Source of the DNA: Simmondsia chinensis
Taxonomy: Eukaryota; Streptophyta; Magnoliopsida; Caryophyllales; Simmondsiaceae
Assembly (NCBI GenBank): GCA_018398585.1
Contig: JAGTTD010000007.1
Coordinates: 38,406,911 to 38,470,910 of the forward strand
DNA length: 64,000 nt
Reading direction: 5' to 3'
A program made the position numbers and the translations under genes. The notes below the pieces were generated by a model. It saw nothing but the letters and a program-made list of their open reading frames with translations. It did not search any database and was not told where the DNA came from. How positions within the stretch are numbered: the stretch's first letter is position 1; each line of letters opens with the position of its first letter. Of the stretch, positions 10,061 to 20,539 are shown in pieces.

Positions 10061-11045
10061 TTTTCACTTTCCTTTGCCAAATTCTCTCTCTTTCTCCCTA
10101 TTTTTCCCCAAAATTTTTTATCTATGCATCTTCAATTGATGAACAGGCGGTTACATTTTGTATTCATTTAGATTTTTCTACTCTGTTGAATGAATCAGAT
10201 GATGAGTTTGGATCTAAATTCTCACGACGGTCGTCTGAGGCACTCTTCAGTGTCTATTTTGATGTTTAGCATCCAGATTTCTGATGATTTGTTCATTACT
10301 ATCTGCTGTTACTTGTTTCATTCTTCGATTGTTTCAAATTTGCTTTTTGATTCATTTGCAGTTGCTTGTTTCGTTCTTCGATTGTTTCAAATTTGCTTTT
10401 TGATTCATCGTTAAAGATCTAGATATCTGATGATTTTAGCTATAGTATCTGCAATTACTTGCTCCGTTCTCTGATTGTTTCAAATTTGCCGTTTCGTTCT
10501 TCGTTAAACATGAAGATTTCTGATGATTTATACTCTTAAATCTCCTTCGGTTACTTGCTCCGTTCTTTGATGCTCTCAAATTTTTCCTTCTCCTTTCATC
10601 GCTGGATATTCACCTTTCCCTCATTCTTTCAAATTTACCTTTTCGTATCTAAACATCCTGATTTCTGATGATTTTTCTATATTATCTGCGGTTACTTTCA
10701 TCGTCCTGTGACTATATCAAAGTTGCCTGTTCGTTTCTTCGTTAAATATCTAGGTTTCTGATGAATTTTTCTCTATTATCAGCAGTTACCTTTACGATTA
10801 TATGACTATCGCAAATTTGCCTTACAGTATTTCTTAATTTTTTGTTGCTGTAGGATCTCCTATTACTTGTTCCGTTATTTGATTATCTCAGTGTTATCTT
10901 TTTCGATTCATTGCTTCTTCTGATTTTTCTTTAATTCTTGCTAAAGTAATTACCTTTAGCTCTTGCTTTTGCTGTTGCTTCTATGCCTTCATGCTTACGT
11001 GCTTTCATGATTTCAATGTTTCCCATGCTCTTCCATGATATTCAT
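10060..11045 (+). other. Possible non-coding transcript with diverged internal repeats
   Basis: Downstream of the promoter-like block there is no long ORF. Instead a T-rich stretch repeats TTTCTGATGATTT at about 10278, 10425, 10517, 10662 and 10754, alternating with TTGTTTCAAATTTG and TTACTTGCTCCGTTC. This is old tandem duplication with irregular 91-148 bp spacing. It could be a long 5' UTR intron of a lost gene or a lncRNA; sequence alone cannot decide. Confidence 0.35.
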
Positions 11046-11052
11046 GCTTTTT

Positions 11053-11180
11053 AGGTTGGGGGTCCTCGGAAATAACCTCTCGTAGGGGTATCAGCCGGAA
11101 CGGGTAAGGCTGCGTACATCCTACCCCCGACCCTGCTTTCACGGGAGCCCTTGAGGCACTGGATCTTTTGTTGTTGTTTC
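11053..11180 (+). repeat. Au-like/RTE 3' tail
   Basis: GGTTGGGGGTCCTCGGAAAT, AAGGCTGCGTACATCC, GGGAGCCCTTGAGGCACTGG and a short TTGTTGTT end. No 5S head. Confidence 0.9.
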
Positions 11181-12790
11181 TCGGTGAAGTGAGAAGAAAT
11201 GGGCATAATGATGATGAATTCAAATTTGTTCCGATAATTCATGATTGGAATACAATACCTCCTACTCATACTGAATGCTCATGAATTCTCTCTCTGAATT
11301 TAGCTTTAAAACTTTTGAAAATGGAGTTTTTTCCTCTTTTTTTTTTCTGTGAATTGTATTGATTTCGTGGTTATATAACTGCATTTACGAATTCAAATTG
11401 ATTTGAAATTGGCACAATGAGGATGCAATTGACTCGTTGGATGAGATCTGTAGAGATCGTTGAAATCGTTTCATTGATTGGAACGTCCTTTTCATTCTGA
11501 GTGCCTTGTTGAATCATTGAAAGTTTCTGAGCTAGTTTCATAATAAAACTATCATTCAAATTGAAAATAATTTGTATAAATTGATTGTTTCTATTGCAAT
11601 TCAGCCTACTCAGCTAAAGCCCAGTTAAAAATTAGTTCAAATTAATTAGCCGTTTTCTAGGCTTAAATTTGAATTTTAGTACTTCATTTAGACGTTTTCT
11701 AGGCTTAATTTTGAATTTGAATTATAATTGTATTAGGATTATTTAGGATTGGTTGCCCATAAATATGCTATTAGAGCTATATTTTGGGTAGTTTGAATTG
11801 ATTTTTAAATTGTTATTTTAGATATTTTTCTTGTTATCTTGTTGAGAGCTAGATTGAATTTATTTTCCCCTGCATTTATTAGCATTAGCAATAAATTTAG
11901 AAAAGGTCGTTGAATCCTTCCCCCTCCTCCCACTAAATTGGTGATCCACATCAGTTTCTTTACTTGAACTTTGCAATGCTTTTGCCTCTCGTCCCGGTTT
12001 TGTGTTCATGTGAGTTACTATACTGCTGGACATTTAATTTTGCTCGAGCATGCTGCTCGTTTACCTGCATCCTTAGACCGTGCTTGTTTGACCCCAAGTG
12101 TAATTGGGGTTTAGGCGTAATGCCAATGCTACTTGGTGGCTAAGTACTGATGTTAATACCACAAATTTTTGGCTAACTAATAACGAAAAATGTCTTGGAG
12201 TATAAATCATCGAGTTAAAGCATGGATTGAAGTCGGAGACAATTTAGATTACTTAGACACCGTTTTCTACCCGACTCATCAAGCTTTTGTTCTGTTTTCT
12301 TTTTCAATGTCCATGAAGTGGATCCTCCCTATGGAAGAGTTTACATGAATACATTGTTGTAATCTCATGATCTATATTTATCTAGTTAGTATTTCACCAA
12401 TTATGATCGTCAAACAAATTTACAGACAATTCTTTTTGAGTAGGGTAGAAGAACGTGCGTTGTAAAATTAGAAATGAATCTTTTCATAATAAATAGCCTA
12501 TTGTAGTGCATCGAAGCGTTGTAAAATTTAAAATGAGTCATAGTAATTAGATATCAAAGTATATCCAAATACTATTTGGGATGTGTAGAAATATTGTACA
12601 TGCCAATTGATGTATGCATCAACCGATACGGGTTTTTTCGTGTGTGCGCGGCATTTGAAGCTCGTTTACGAATTATCTTGTACAATCTAGCGTGATTGTG
12701 TCATTGAAAATAATGTCGGGTAAGGATAAAATCATTTAAAATTTTGTTACCCATATTCACTACCAAATTAAGGAGTATAAAGAGAATATG
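11181..12790. other. Gene-free stretch
   Basis: No gene, TE terminus or clear repeat found. Base composition is mixed and only short chance ORFs occur. It may be the downstream part of the transcript proposed at 10060. Confidence 0.4.
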
Positions 12791-12792
12791 GT

Positions 12793-12930
12793 CACAACCA
12801 CAACAATTGATCAATTGCCTCGAGAGTTTCGTATAAGCAAGGTCTTGGGGTTAGGGTGGTATGTAGCATTATCTTTTTATGATGCTACTCTAAAAAAAGG
12901 TTGTTTCCAAGGATTTTCAACTTGAGAAGC
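12793..12930 (-). repeat. Degenerate Au-like/RTE 3' tail
   Basis: Reads in inverse order ACAACCACAACAA, TTGCCTCGAGAG, TAAGCAAGGTCTTGGGG, then AAAGGTTGTTTCCAAGGA. All landmarks are present but heavily mutated, so this is an old copy. Confidence 0.65.
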
Positions 12931-13693
12931 CCTCGAGCATAGTTGCCAACAAACATAAAAGTATAAGATATTGGAGTATAAGAGTATAAAAATAACTGCC
13001 TCGAGCAGCCTAAATAAGAAGTAAGAAGCAATAATAGGCAATAAGAGTATAAAGGGCTAGATGTTGTAAAGATGGGCCTTGTACTATTAAAATGTCTTTA
13101 ATACAAGTATTTTGATCTGATAATTTTTGAAAGTTGAATATTTTTTTTATAAATCTCCGTAATCGTAAAAAAATAACTTGTTTTTTAAATTTCAAGCTTT
13201 TTTGAAAGCTGAAGACCTTTTAATTTGAAAAAAATATATTTTAAATAAGGAAAAAAATTACCTTCAAAACACCCAAGCAAACAAAGTTCTGGTTCAATTT
13301 ATGCCAATAATATTGTCACGATAAAAACACTAATAATAAGATAATTTAGTATTTTGTCGTGATAATATAATTTTTTTTAATTTATATGACTTGAATTTTA
13401 AGCCAACGAATCTGCGACGTCCATCCCTGACTCATCCATTTGTGTTTCTCCTTTTGTTTTAATTAATAGGCCCATTTCAATGCAACTTTCATCTTTGTTA
13501 TTGTACAGTTTTGTGTTATATAAATTATTATATTGTTAAGCTAAAGTTTAAAAATACTTTTTTATTTTAGATAGTTCCTTCTTATAAATGCTAATTGGTC
13601 CCTTCATTGCTAAATCATTTTATACAATTAATAGTAAAAATTAAATAATTAGTTCACTTAGAAACGACTCTGCATAATACATCGTCTAGCAGT

Positions 13694-13792
13694 GCAACAA
13701 CAACAATCCAATGCGTGAAGACTCTGCATAATCCTTCCCCCTTGTAGGGGATATGTAGAAGAGAAGCTGTTTCTGAGGACTTTCAACCTGAA
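13694..13792 (-). repeat. Degenerate Au-like/RTE 3' tail
   Basis: CAACAACAACAATCCAATGC at the left, then CCTTCCCCCTTGTAGGGG and AGAGAAGCTGTTTCTGAGGA. Its middle is partly lost. Confidence 0.6.
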
Positions 13793-13950
13793 ATAATACA
13801 TTGTCCAGCAGTACGGTGCTTAAATAATAAGAGAGCAGTTGCGTTGCTTTTGCGATGCCTCCCTTAGTTCTCCAACCCATTGCTTGATTGAACTAGCTAA
13901 AAGCTTGTCTGATATGGTTTTTGATTTGTCTTATAACAATTACGGCAATA

Positions 13951-14080
13951 ATAACAACAAATTTAGTGCCTTAAAGGCTCTTGCATGTACATAGTTTGGG
14001 AGGGTATGAATGTATGCAGTATTACTCTTTTAAGATTATGCTCTAAAGAGCACATGTGTCTAAGGACTCTCGATTTGAGA
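13951..14080 (-). repeat. Degenerate Au-like/RTE 3' tail
   Basis: ATAACAACAA, TTTAGTGCCTTAAAGGCTC, TAGTTTGGGAGGGTATGAAT and TCTAAGGACTCTCGATTTGA keep the family order. Third old minus-strand copy within 1.3 kb. Confidence 0.6.
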
Positions 14081-14122
14081 AGTATAAAGGTATAAATAAG
14101 CATTTTGATTTGTCTTATAACT

Positions 14123-14123
<1 letters not shown>

Positions 14124-14177
<54 letters not shown>
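14124..14177. repeat. (AT)n microsatellite
   Basis: About 27 TA units, uninterrupted. Confidence 0.95.
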
Positions 14178-14179
<2 letters not shown>

Positions 14180-14180
<1 letters not shown>

Positions 14181-14320
14181 TTGCAGTGATTCTGCCTCGG
14201 TGGGCACAAGCTTGTATCTCTTTTGTTCCGTCATTCTTTTACAGGGTCATTCAGGGCTTGCTTTGACGAGTTTGCCTTTTTTTGTATCGCGACTATGTCC
14301 TCAATTATCAAAAAAAAAGT
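14180..14320 (+). mobile_element. LINE 3' tail fragment
   Basis: T/G-rich stretch ending TCCTCAATTATCAAAAAAAA, the same ATTATC plus poly-A end as other L1-type tails in this window. Only the 3' UTR remains. Confidence 0.45.
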
Positions 14321-14324
14321 GAAG

Positions 14325-15301
14325 GTGTTTTACTTGGTTGATGTTTTTTCTGTCATTTATGGGTTTTTCATGTAAAATTTTGCATCATTGTTTTTCCTCT
14401 CGACTCTTCTCGGTTTAGTTGAGATTTGATTTTGGCGTCAAACCCAATTCTTAGATATTTTATCCAATATACAAATACTTGTGGGGATCCATCCCATTTG
14501 TGACAACTATGAGTGCAGGCGAATTGCGTAATTGGTTCGAGTACACAAATAGGGTGATGGTTGCCACATTTATGGGGCAAGTAACCTTTGCTTTAATTAA
14601 TTAAAAAAAAAAGTATAAATGTCCAATTTTTGGATAGGAATGAAAGACTGTACAACTACGTTGACTAGGGCCTCGATTAATAAAGTACATATCGATGTCT
14701 ATACATCGAATGAGGTTTCATTACAAAATCAATTGCCAGTGAGTGAAGTAACTTCTTGGGTCGGAATGAGAGATCGTACATCTACATTGACTAGGGTCCA
14801 GGACCTTACCTGGTTGAGATCAACTTCAGAGCAAATCAAAGGACTTCCATGAGACCGAGAATGAGTTCCTAGAAATATGGCAATCAAATTTGCAACACGT
14901 CATGTATAGGCCCCCATAAGACCATTGAATGACATCAGCTCCTTATAAGACTGGCAATCCACGACACAAGATTGACGGCTCTAATACCAATGATAGAGTT
15001 AAAAGGAGGTTCCATCTCGAAATCAATTGACAATGAATGGAGTAACTCTTTGTATATATATGTACATATATATATATATATTGCCTTTCCTTTGTTACCT
15101 CATCATGTGGGATCCCAAATTGCCTATATAACATGTCCATATCCTATTTGTATATGTGATGGACGATGAGCAGGCGGCATGCATCTTACCCTCTAAATTT
15201 CACCTTAGTATCGGATTGTTATAACTAGGTAAATAAATTTTGAGTTTAGATCAACATGCTATTTAAAAATGAATCCTTAATTTAGCTGACTCCTGTGGTA
15301 C
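14325..15301. other. Gene-free stretch with LTR-like remnants
   Basis: Two similar blocks (14630-14700 and 14755-14815: GGAATGAAAGACTGTAC / GGAATGAGAGATCGTAC) form a diverged direct repeat. At 14980 GGCTCTAATACCAATGATAG resembles an inverse tRNA-Met primer site, with LTR-like sequence to its right up to about 15140, including (TA)n at 15055-15081. No gene. Confidence 0.4.
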
Positions 15302-15890
15302 TGTCATGGTCATGACCCTTTTGTTTCCCTTGACATTGTCTAGATATCAAGCAGGTTGTCTGTGGTTTGTGTTGGGGTCAAGTGTCAAGCTGTCCCAGGT
15401 CGCTGCCCAGGTTTGAGTTGTCGCGTGCCTTGACAATGTCATGACAAGGTCTTGGTCGCTGCCTTCCCGTGTCCCAGTCCAGTGCCAGCGCCGTGTCCCA
15501 CTCCCAGGCGCCGTTTCCCAGTGCCGTGTCAGCCGCGTCCCCAGCCTCCTTCCCAGGGTTGTGCCGCACCTGAGCCGTGCCTAGGCGCTCCCCTACTAGC
15601 CGTTGGAGGTTAGGCGCTCCCCTACTAGCCGTTGGGAGCTTAGGCTTATTTTGTATTTTGGGCATTTGATGTAATTTTCTATAAATAGCGTTGTATTCCA
15701 AATTTGTATCATTCATTCAAGACAATTAATAAAGATTACTACTTTTCTCATCTAATCTCTCTATTTCTCATCTTCTCAATTCTATTTCTTTTTCTCATCT
15801 CAACTCTATTTCTTTCGTTCTCATCTAACTCTTTTCAAGACTTGGGTCTAAGTCATTATCTTGGGCCGTCACAATCTCAAGATTGTGACA
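15302..15890 (+). mobile_element. Solo LTR, 589 bp
   Basis: Starts TGTCATGGTC and ends GATTGTGACA (inverted TGTCA/TGACA ends), flanked on both sides by the 5-bp duplication GGTAC (15297-15301 and 15891-15895). Internal TATA-like TCTATAAATAGCG near 15679 and AATAAAG near 15728 suit U3/R. A 5-bp duplication without internal domain indicates loss by LTR-LTR recombination. Confidence 0.92.
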
Positions 15891-15895
15891 GGTAC

Positions 15896-16150
15896 GTGGT
15901 TCGCCACATAAACTGCAATTTATCGGGTAACTGAATTTCTCGTTAACCAAAAAAGAAAAGATATAGACAGTGGCAATTTGTGAATTTGTTGACTTTGCCA
16001 GCTGTGGCATGTAGACAAACTTGCAGCGTGTTAATCTTAATTTGTATAAATACTTTAATTATTTAGGAACTTATTATTATCAGTGTAAATATTATTTTTG
16101 TCAAAATAATAATATGAATTAAAAAATATAAAAGGTATAAAATTACTTTA
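15896..16150. other. AT-rich spacer
   Basis: No feature recognised. Confidence 0.4.
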
Positions 16151-16152
16151 AA

Positions 16153-16665
16153 AATAGAATAAATTACATAAAATTTTCTTGAATTTTGCTTCAATAACAA
16201 AAAGAATTTCTCACAAATAAAACTACTTACTAAACTTCTTAATTTTTGAAATTTTTTTACTTTGCTCCTAAATAACTTTTTTTTACTATTTTTGCCTTTA
16301 ACAAAAAAAAAATTTATATTTTATTTCATAATATTTTTTTTCTGAAAATTTTAAAAATATTTTTTATCTTCTGAACTTATAATATTACTATAATTAATTA
16401 AAATAATTATATTTTTATAAATATAAAAAATTTTCTTAATTCGTTTACTAAAAATATAAAATTTTAAATTTTTATCTAATGATATAAAACCCCCTTCTAG
16501 AAATAAAATTAAACCTTAGAAGCAAAATGGTCAAAAATAAGTTGTATGTGGATTAAATAATAAAATTTTAAAAGTGAGGGAATTTTATAAGTGCTGTTAT
16601 TTATGTGAGAATTTTCTATTTTTAAAGCAAAAGTCATAAATTTTTTTTGTAATTTATCCTAAAAA
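16153..16665. mobile_element. Foldback MITE (ATAAATTACA...TGTAATTTAT family)
   Basis: The ends are inverse: AATAAATTACATAAAATTTT at 16159 and TTTGTAATTTATCC at 16649. The inner arms carry TTTTGCTTCAATAAC and GTTATTTATGTGAGAA. A better preserved relative is at 33757-34426. Confidence 0.6.
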
Positions 16666-17185
16666 TAATAGTTTTAATGTCATAATAATAATATTATCTT
16701 ATATTTAACTTTATTGTGTAACAGCTTTAAAATAACTTTTTATAAAGTCAATACGATTAGCCGAATATTCTAATTATATATATATTAAAAAAAAAAAAAA
16801 ACATTCGAAGCAACTTTGAATTTGCATGTTGAGATTACGCATGCCATATGCTATCAAATATACTTTTGGTCAAACTATTTGCCATGATTAAATAAAATCC
16901 TGGCCCAAAAGTCAACTCATATTTAAATTAAATTAAATTATTTTTTAATCAAAGTTAAGATAGTGTTCCACGTAGCTAGAAAGAGATTAATTGCAAATAA
17001 CATGTTTTTACAACATATAATATTTTTCGACGTTTATTATTGTCAGATATAAATTGTTATTGACAGAATAATAATATCATTTATAAATAATGAGATTCAT
17101 AAAATTATCTTAAAAATTATAATATTATTCTAATTATAACAATTTTTTTTTGACAATAATATTCTATTGTTTTTCCCTCAAATAT
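16666..17185. other. AT-rich stretch with small MITE relic
   Basis: No gene. A short TTATTATTGTCAGA/GACAATAATA inverted structure (about 17035-17165) resembles the 130-bp family at 32530-32664 and 37077-37205. Confidence 0.4.
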
Positions 17186-17522
17186 TAATAATATGCAACT
17201 TAGAAAAGAGAGTTTCAGATACTTGTGTTCCATGGTACAGCACAATGGCGAAGTGAATGAAGATATCAACAACTGAATTAATGTAGGATGGCATAGATGA
17301 AGGATGACTTCGACAGTACTTTGGCCAATGAAACAACACCATTTACAAAAGATGAAGGTGACAAAGATGAATATGCTACGGTAGATGTGCAGACACACAA
17401 GGAAGGATAGGATCAGGAACGACATAATAAGAGCCAAATTGGGCGTTGCATCAATGGAGGATAAATTAAAGGAGCAACGTTTGAGGTGGTTCAGTCATGT
17501 TAGGAGGAGACCAACCAATATT

Positions 17523-18007
17523 TGTCACGCAATGTGTCAATGTATTAGGTTTTTTTTTTTTTTTTGCTATTATTATTTTTGTACAAGATATGTAATATAA
17601 AATATAGTATCAATTAAGTAAAATAGGTTAGTTGAGGGGGAGTACCGGTTGCTTGTCTAAACCAGTTACCCAACTTGGGGTAGGTAAGGATTTGGTAAGT
17701 TGATTGCTTGTAAGTAAGCATTAGCATTTATATAGTTGTTGGAAGTGGGGGTTGCTTGTGGGACGTGTGGTTCCTCCTCCCCTCTATATAAGACGTGTAA
17801 ATTGTTGTATTGGAATCATCCAAAAATATATGAATAAAATTCTATCTTCTCCCTCAACCGTCTCTCACTCTTTCTATAACTCTTCTCTTCTAAAATTCTC
17901 TCATTTTCTCATCTTAATCTCTAACTTCTTTTCTTATCTCCTACTCTCTTTATCTCTCTCGGTCCTTTTCCCAAAATTATCCAAGTCACGGACTTATGTT
18001 CGTGACA
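17523..18007 (+). mobile_element. Solo LTR, 485 bp, inside an RTE LINE
   Basis: Starts TGTCACGCAATG and ends TTCGTGACA, with the perfect 5-bp duplication ATATT (17518-17522 and 18008-18012). TATA-like CTCTATATAAGACG near 17781 and a pyrimidine-rich R/U5. The LINE frame reads straight across the site (..RRRPTN then IAPIRRC). Confidence 0.93.
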
Positions 18008-18450
18008 ATATTGCTCCAATCAGAAGATGCGAACAGTCTTACATTACGCTAGGGAGGAGAAGGAGAGGTAGGCCAAGGAAGAGATGGATGGAGACAATCT
18101 GACAAGACATCAACCACTTAAACTTATGAGAGGAGATGGCCTTAGATAGAACTCAGTGAAGGGCTAACATAGGGGTAGCCAATATAGCGGCTTAGAGTAG
18201 AGCACCTTTGACTGCTTACCCTAGTGATTATAGGGATCTTTACTTCCCCTTTGGAAATATCATATTGAAGTATTTATTTGGGTATCTGTGTCTTTACTAG
18301 CCAACTATTTGTCTGCAGTTACCCCATTCGTGTCCCCATCGAGTTTTCCTTGAGTTTTGCTTTGTATGCTAGGCTTGCGTTATGTATTGATTTAATACTA
18401 AATTATTTTCATACTTTCAGGCTCTATAGTGACATTATGACAGGCTCATC

Positions 18451-18590
18451 AGGTTGGGGGTCATCGGAAACAGCCTCTTTTCAGGGTAATACCCTAAGGG
18501 GAGAAGGCTGCGTACATCCACCCTGCTAGACTCTGCTCAGGCGGGAGCCAATGTGCCACTGAGACTGTTATTGTTGTTGTTGTTAGATAG
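18451..18590 (+). repeat. Au-like tail forming the RTE LINE 3' end
   Basis: GGTTGGGGGTCATCGG, GAAGGCTGCGTACATCC, AGGCGGGAGCCAATGTGCCACTG in two overlapping parts, then TTATTGTTGTTG. Continuous with the LINE 3' UTR upstream rather than a separate insertion. Confidence 0.75.
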
Positions 18591-18944
18591 CTCACAACTG
18601 GCTTTGAATTAAAATGTAACCCCTTGTTCATCAATTATATTAGTTCGTGTAATGTACAATGTGTAATCAATTTTAAATTATTATATTTATATGTTATAAT
18701 TGTTGAATGATATTATAAATATAAATTAAAAATAAAGTTTGTCTATATAATGACTTATAGAATTTAAACTAATAGAACACAGTTGATGTTATTATAAATT
18801 AAATATTTAATTCAAAAATAGATGTGGGAGTGGATGTTTATGGGAGGCAGGTAAAGTGATAGCCTAAAAATCCGATAGAGAAATGTTCCCAAAAAAAAAA
18901 AATCCGATAGAGAAGCAGACTCTTCTAAAAGAGAAATTTTAATT

Positions 18945-19262
18945 TATATATATATATGGCGTTCTTATAAAAAAATGAGAGAGCGAGAGGAGTCAATCAT
19001 GGTCCTCCATTGTAATGGACGGCTAAGATTTGTTGGACACTAAAAATATAAAAAAAAAATTTACGGCAAAGATTTACTGAGTATTAAAAAAAACAATTTC
19101 CTTCATTTATTCCTTATTTCCTTTTGTCCCATGAAGGGGTACGAGCCGTAAATTATTATTTTTTTAGTATCTAACAAATCTTATTCGTTCATTATAATGG
19201 AGGGCCAGGATTGGCTCCTCTCACGCGCTCACCCTCTTGTAAGAACGTCACCGTATATATAT
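18945..19262. mobile_element. Long-armed foldback MITE
   Basis: The left arm GGCGTTCTTATAAAAAAATG, GAGAGGAGTCAATC and CCTCCATTGTAATGGACGG is matched in inverse at 19170-19250 (CATTATAATGGAGGGCCAGG, GAGCGCGTGAGAGG in reverse complement). The arms are about 100 bp, with no ORF. Confidence 0.75.
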
Positions 19263-19629
19263 ATATAGATGTGTATGTGAATATCAAATGAGAGTCACTA
19301 CAACAAAAAAGGGTGATTCTCGACACATAATTATCGGCATTTATGCAAATGTCGAGAAATCTCGGCGCTTAAATGCGTCGAGACAAAGCGTCGAAAATCC
19401 TCGGCGTTTTTAAACGACGCAAAAAATCTCGGCGCTTATAAACGCCAATAATATCAACGCTTATAAGCGCCGAGATTCTCGGCGCTTATAAACACCGAGA
19501 TCCTAGGCGCTTATAAGCGCCGAGAATATTATCGGGTATATAGACCCCCGCAAACCTTAACCCTCATTTCTCACCTCGCCGCCACTGCGAAATCGACTCT
19601 CACCCTCGAGCTCGCCATTTGTCTCTCGC

Positions 19630-19900
19630 CCTCACCACCACGTTTGTCTCTCACCCTCACCTTCCGATTTCCAAACGCGTCGTCTCCACCGCCCAGCCTT
19701 CGCCGCCGGTGTTCGCTTCTTACCGTCGCCACCACGTTCGTCTCTCGCCCTCACCTTCCGATTTCCAAACGCGTCGTCTCCACCGCCCAGCCCTCGCCGC
19801 CAGCGTTCGCGTCTCACCGTCGCCACCGGCGTTTGCCTTTCGCCGTCGCCTCTCACCATCGCCGCCAGCGTTCGTCTCTCACCCTCACCTTCCGATTTCA
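19630..19900 (+). repeat. Tandem ~110-bp CG-rich duplication inside CACTA
   Basis: CCTCACCTTCCGATTTCC followed by AAACGCGTCGTCTCCACC occurs at about 19650 and 19758, with a third partial start near 19882. It probably belongs to the 5' leader of the element gene. Frames remain open on both strands only because of composition. Confidence 0.6.
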
Positions 19901-20539
19901 CAGTTGCTCTTGCTTTGCTGTTAGTAAGTGATGTCCTTGCTCTAGTTTCAATTTTTATTTTTATTAGACTGCTTATTCTTCTACAAGTGTTATATCATTA
20001 GAGTTGGTTGAAGTAGTTGTATTATAGTTTTCTATTATCGCCGTTTCACACTTTCCCCTACTTCATGCGCATCCTTAATGCTATGGTTCGAATGATTCTA
20101 TCGCTGCATCTCATCCTTTGAATTGTTTAATACAAAAGATTGTTATTTTGACGAAATTTTTGTGTTACTATTGATGTTTAAAATTATGTATTGGTGGCGC
20201 TTGTGAGTTCAATTTGTTAATGTTAGGGAGATTAGATATCGATTTCATAATTTTTGAATTTTGAAAAATAAAACTTTGTTGCTATATCCCTTGTTTAGAT
20301 GAAACCTTCACATTAGAGGATTAAAATTGATTACAAGGAACTCATGTATCTTACTTTAATTTCTAACTTCTCCTAAGTCCCATTAATCATATGTCGAGAT
20401 GATATTTGTATATGTTTTGATTGGTTGATTAAATATTTGTCTTATGAACTCTAACTTTTTTCAACTTTTAGGTAATTTGATTGCAAGTTGTATTATACAT
20501 CTACTAATTCTTCTGTTTTTGAAAAAGCATGGATTCACA

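Larger units (their letters stand above)
17206..18590 (+). mobile_element. RTE-type LINE 3' fragment with its 3' tail
   Basis: 5'-truncated and internally deleted RTE-clade LINE. Fragments of the C-terminal reverse-transcriptase region read FRYLCSMVQHNGEVNEDINN (about 17214-17275), then after a deletion RHTRKDRIRNDIIRAKLGVA and LKEQRLRWFSHVRRRPTN (up to 17522), and after the solo LTR APIRRCEQ, RRRRGRPRKRWMETI and DINHLNL. The 3' UTR runs into GGTTGGGGGTCATCGGAAAC (18451), GGCTGCGTACATCC and a (TTG)n end at 18590, the same tail as the scattered Au-like copies. Stops and the LTR make it a pseudogene. Confidence 0.8.

Noticed and set aside
10190..10245. C/D-box snoRNA candidate (ATGATGA near 10199 and GTCTGAGG near 10235)
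   Set aside because: The two boxes are there, but the flanks do not form a terminal stem and the stretch before the D-like box is a self-complementary ACGACGGTCGT with no rRNA target I can recall.
15378..15716. 112-aa minus-strand ORF
   Set aside because: Lies within the solo LTR, antisense to it, and has no domain.
19619..19931. Overlapping CDSs on both strands in CG-rich repeats
   Set aside because: Open frames come from a ~110-bp CG-rich tandem duplication in the CACTA leader; no domain is visible.
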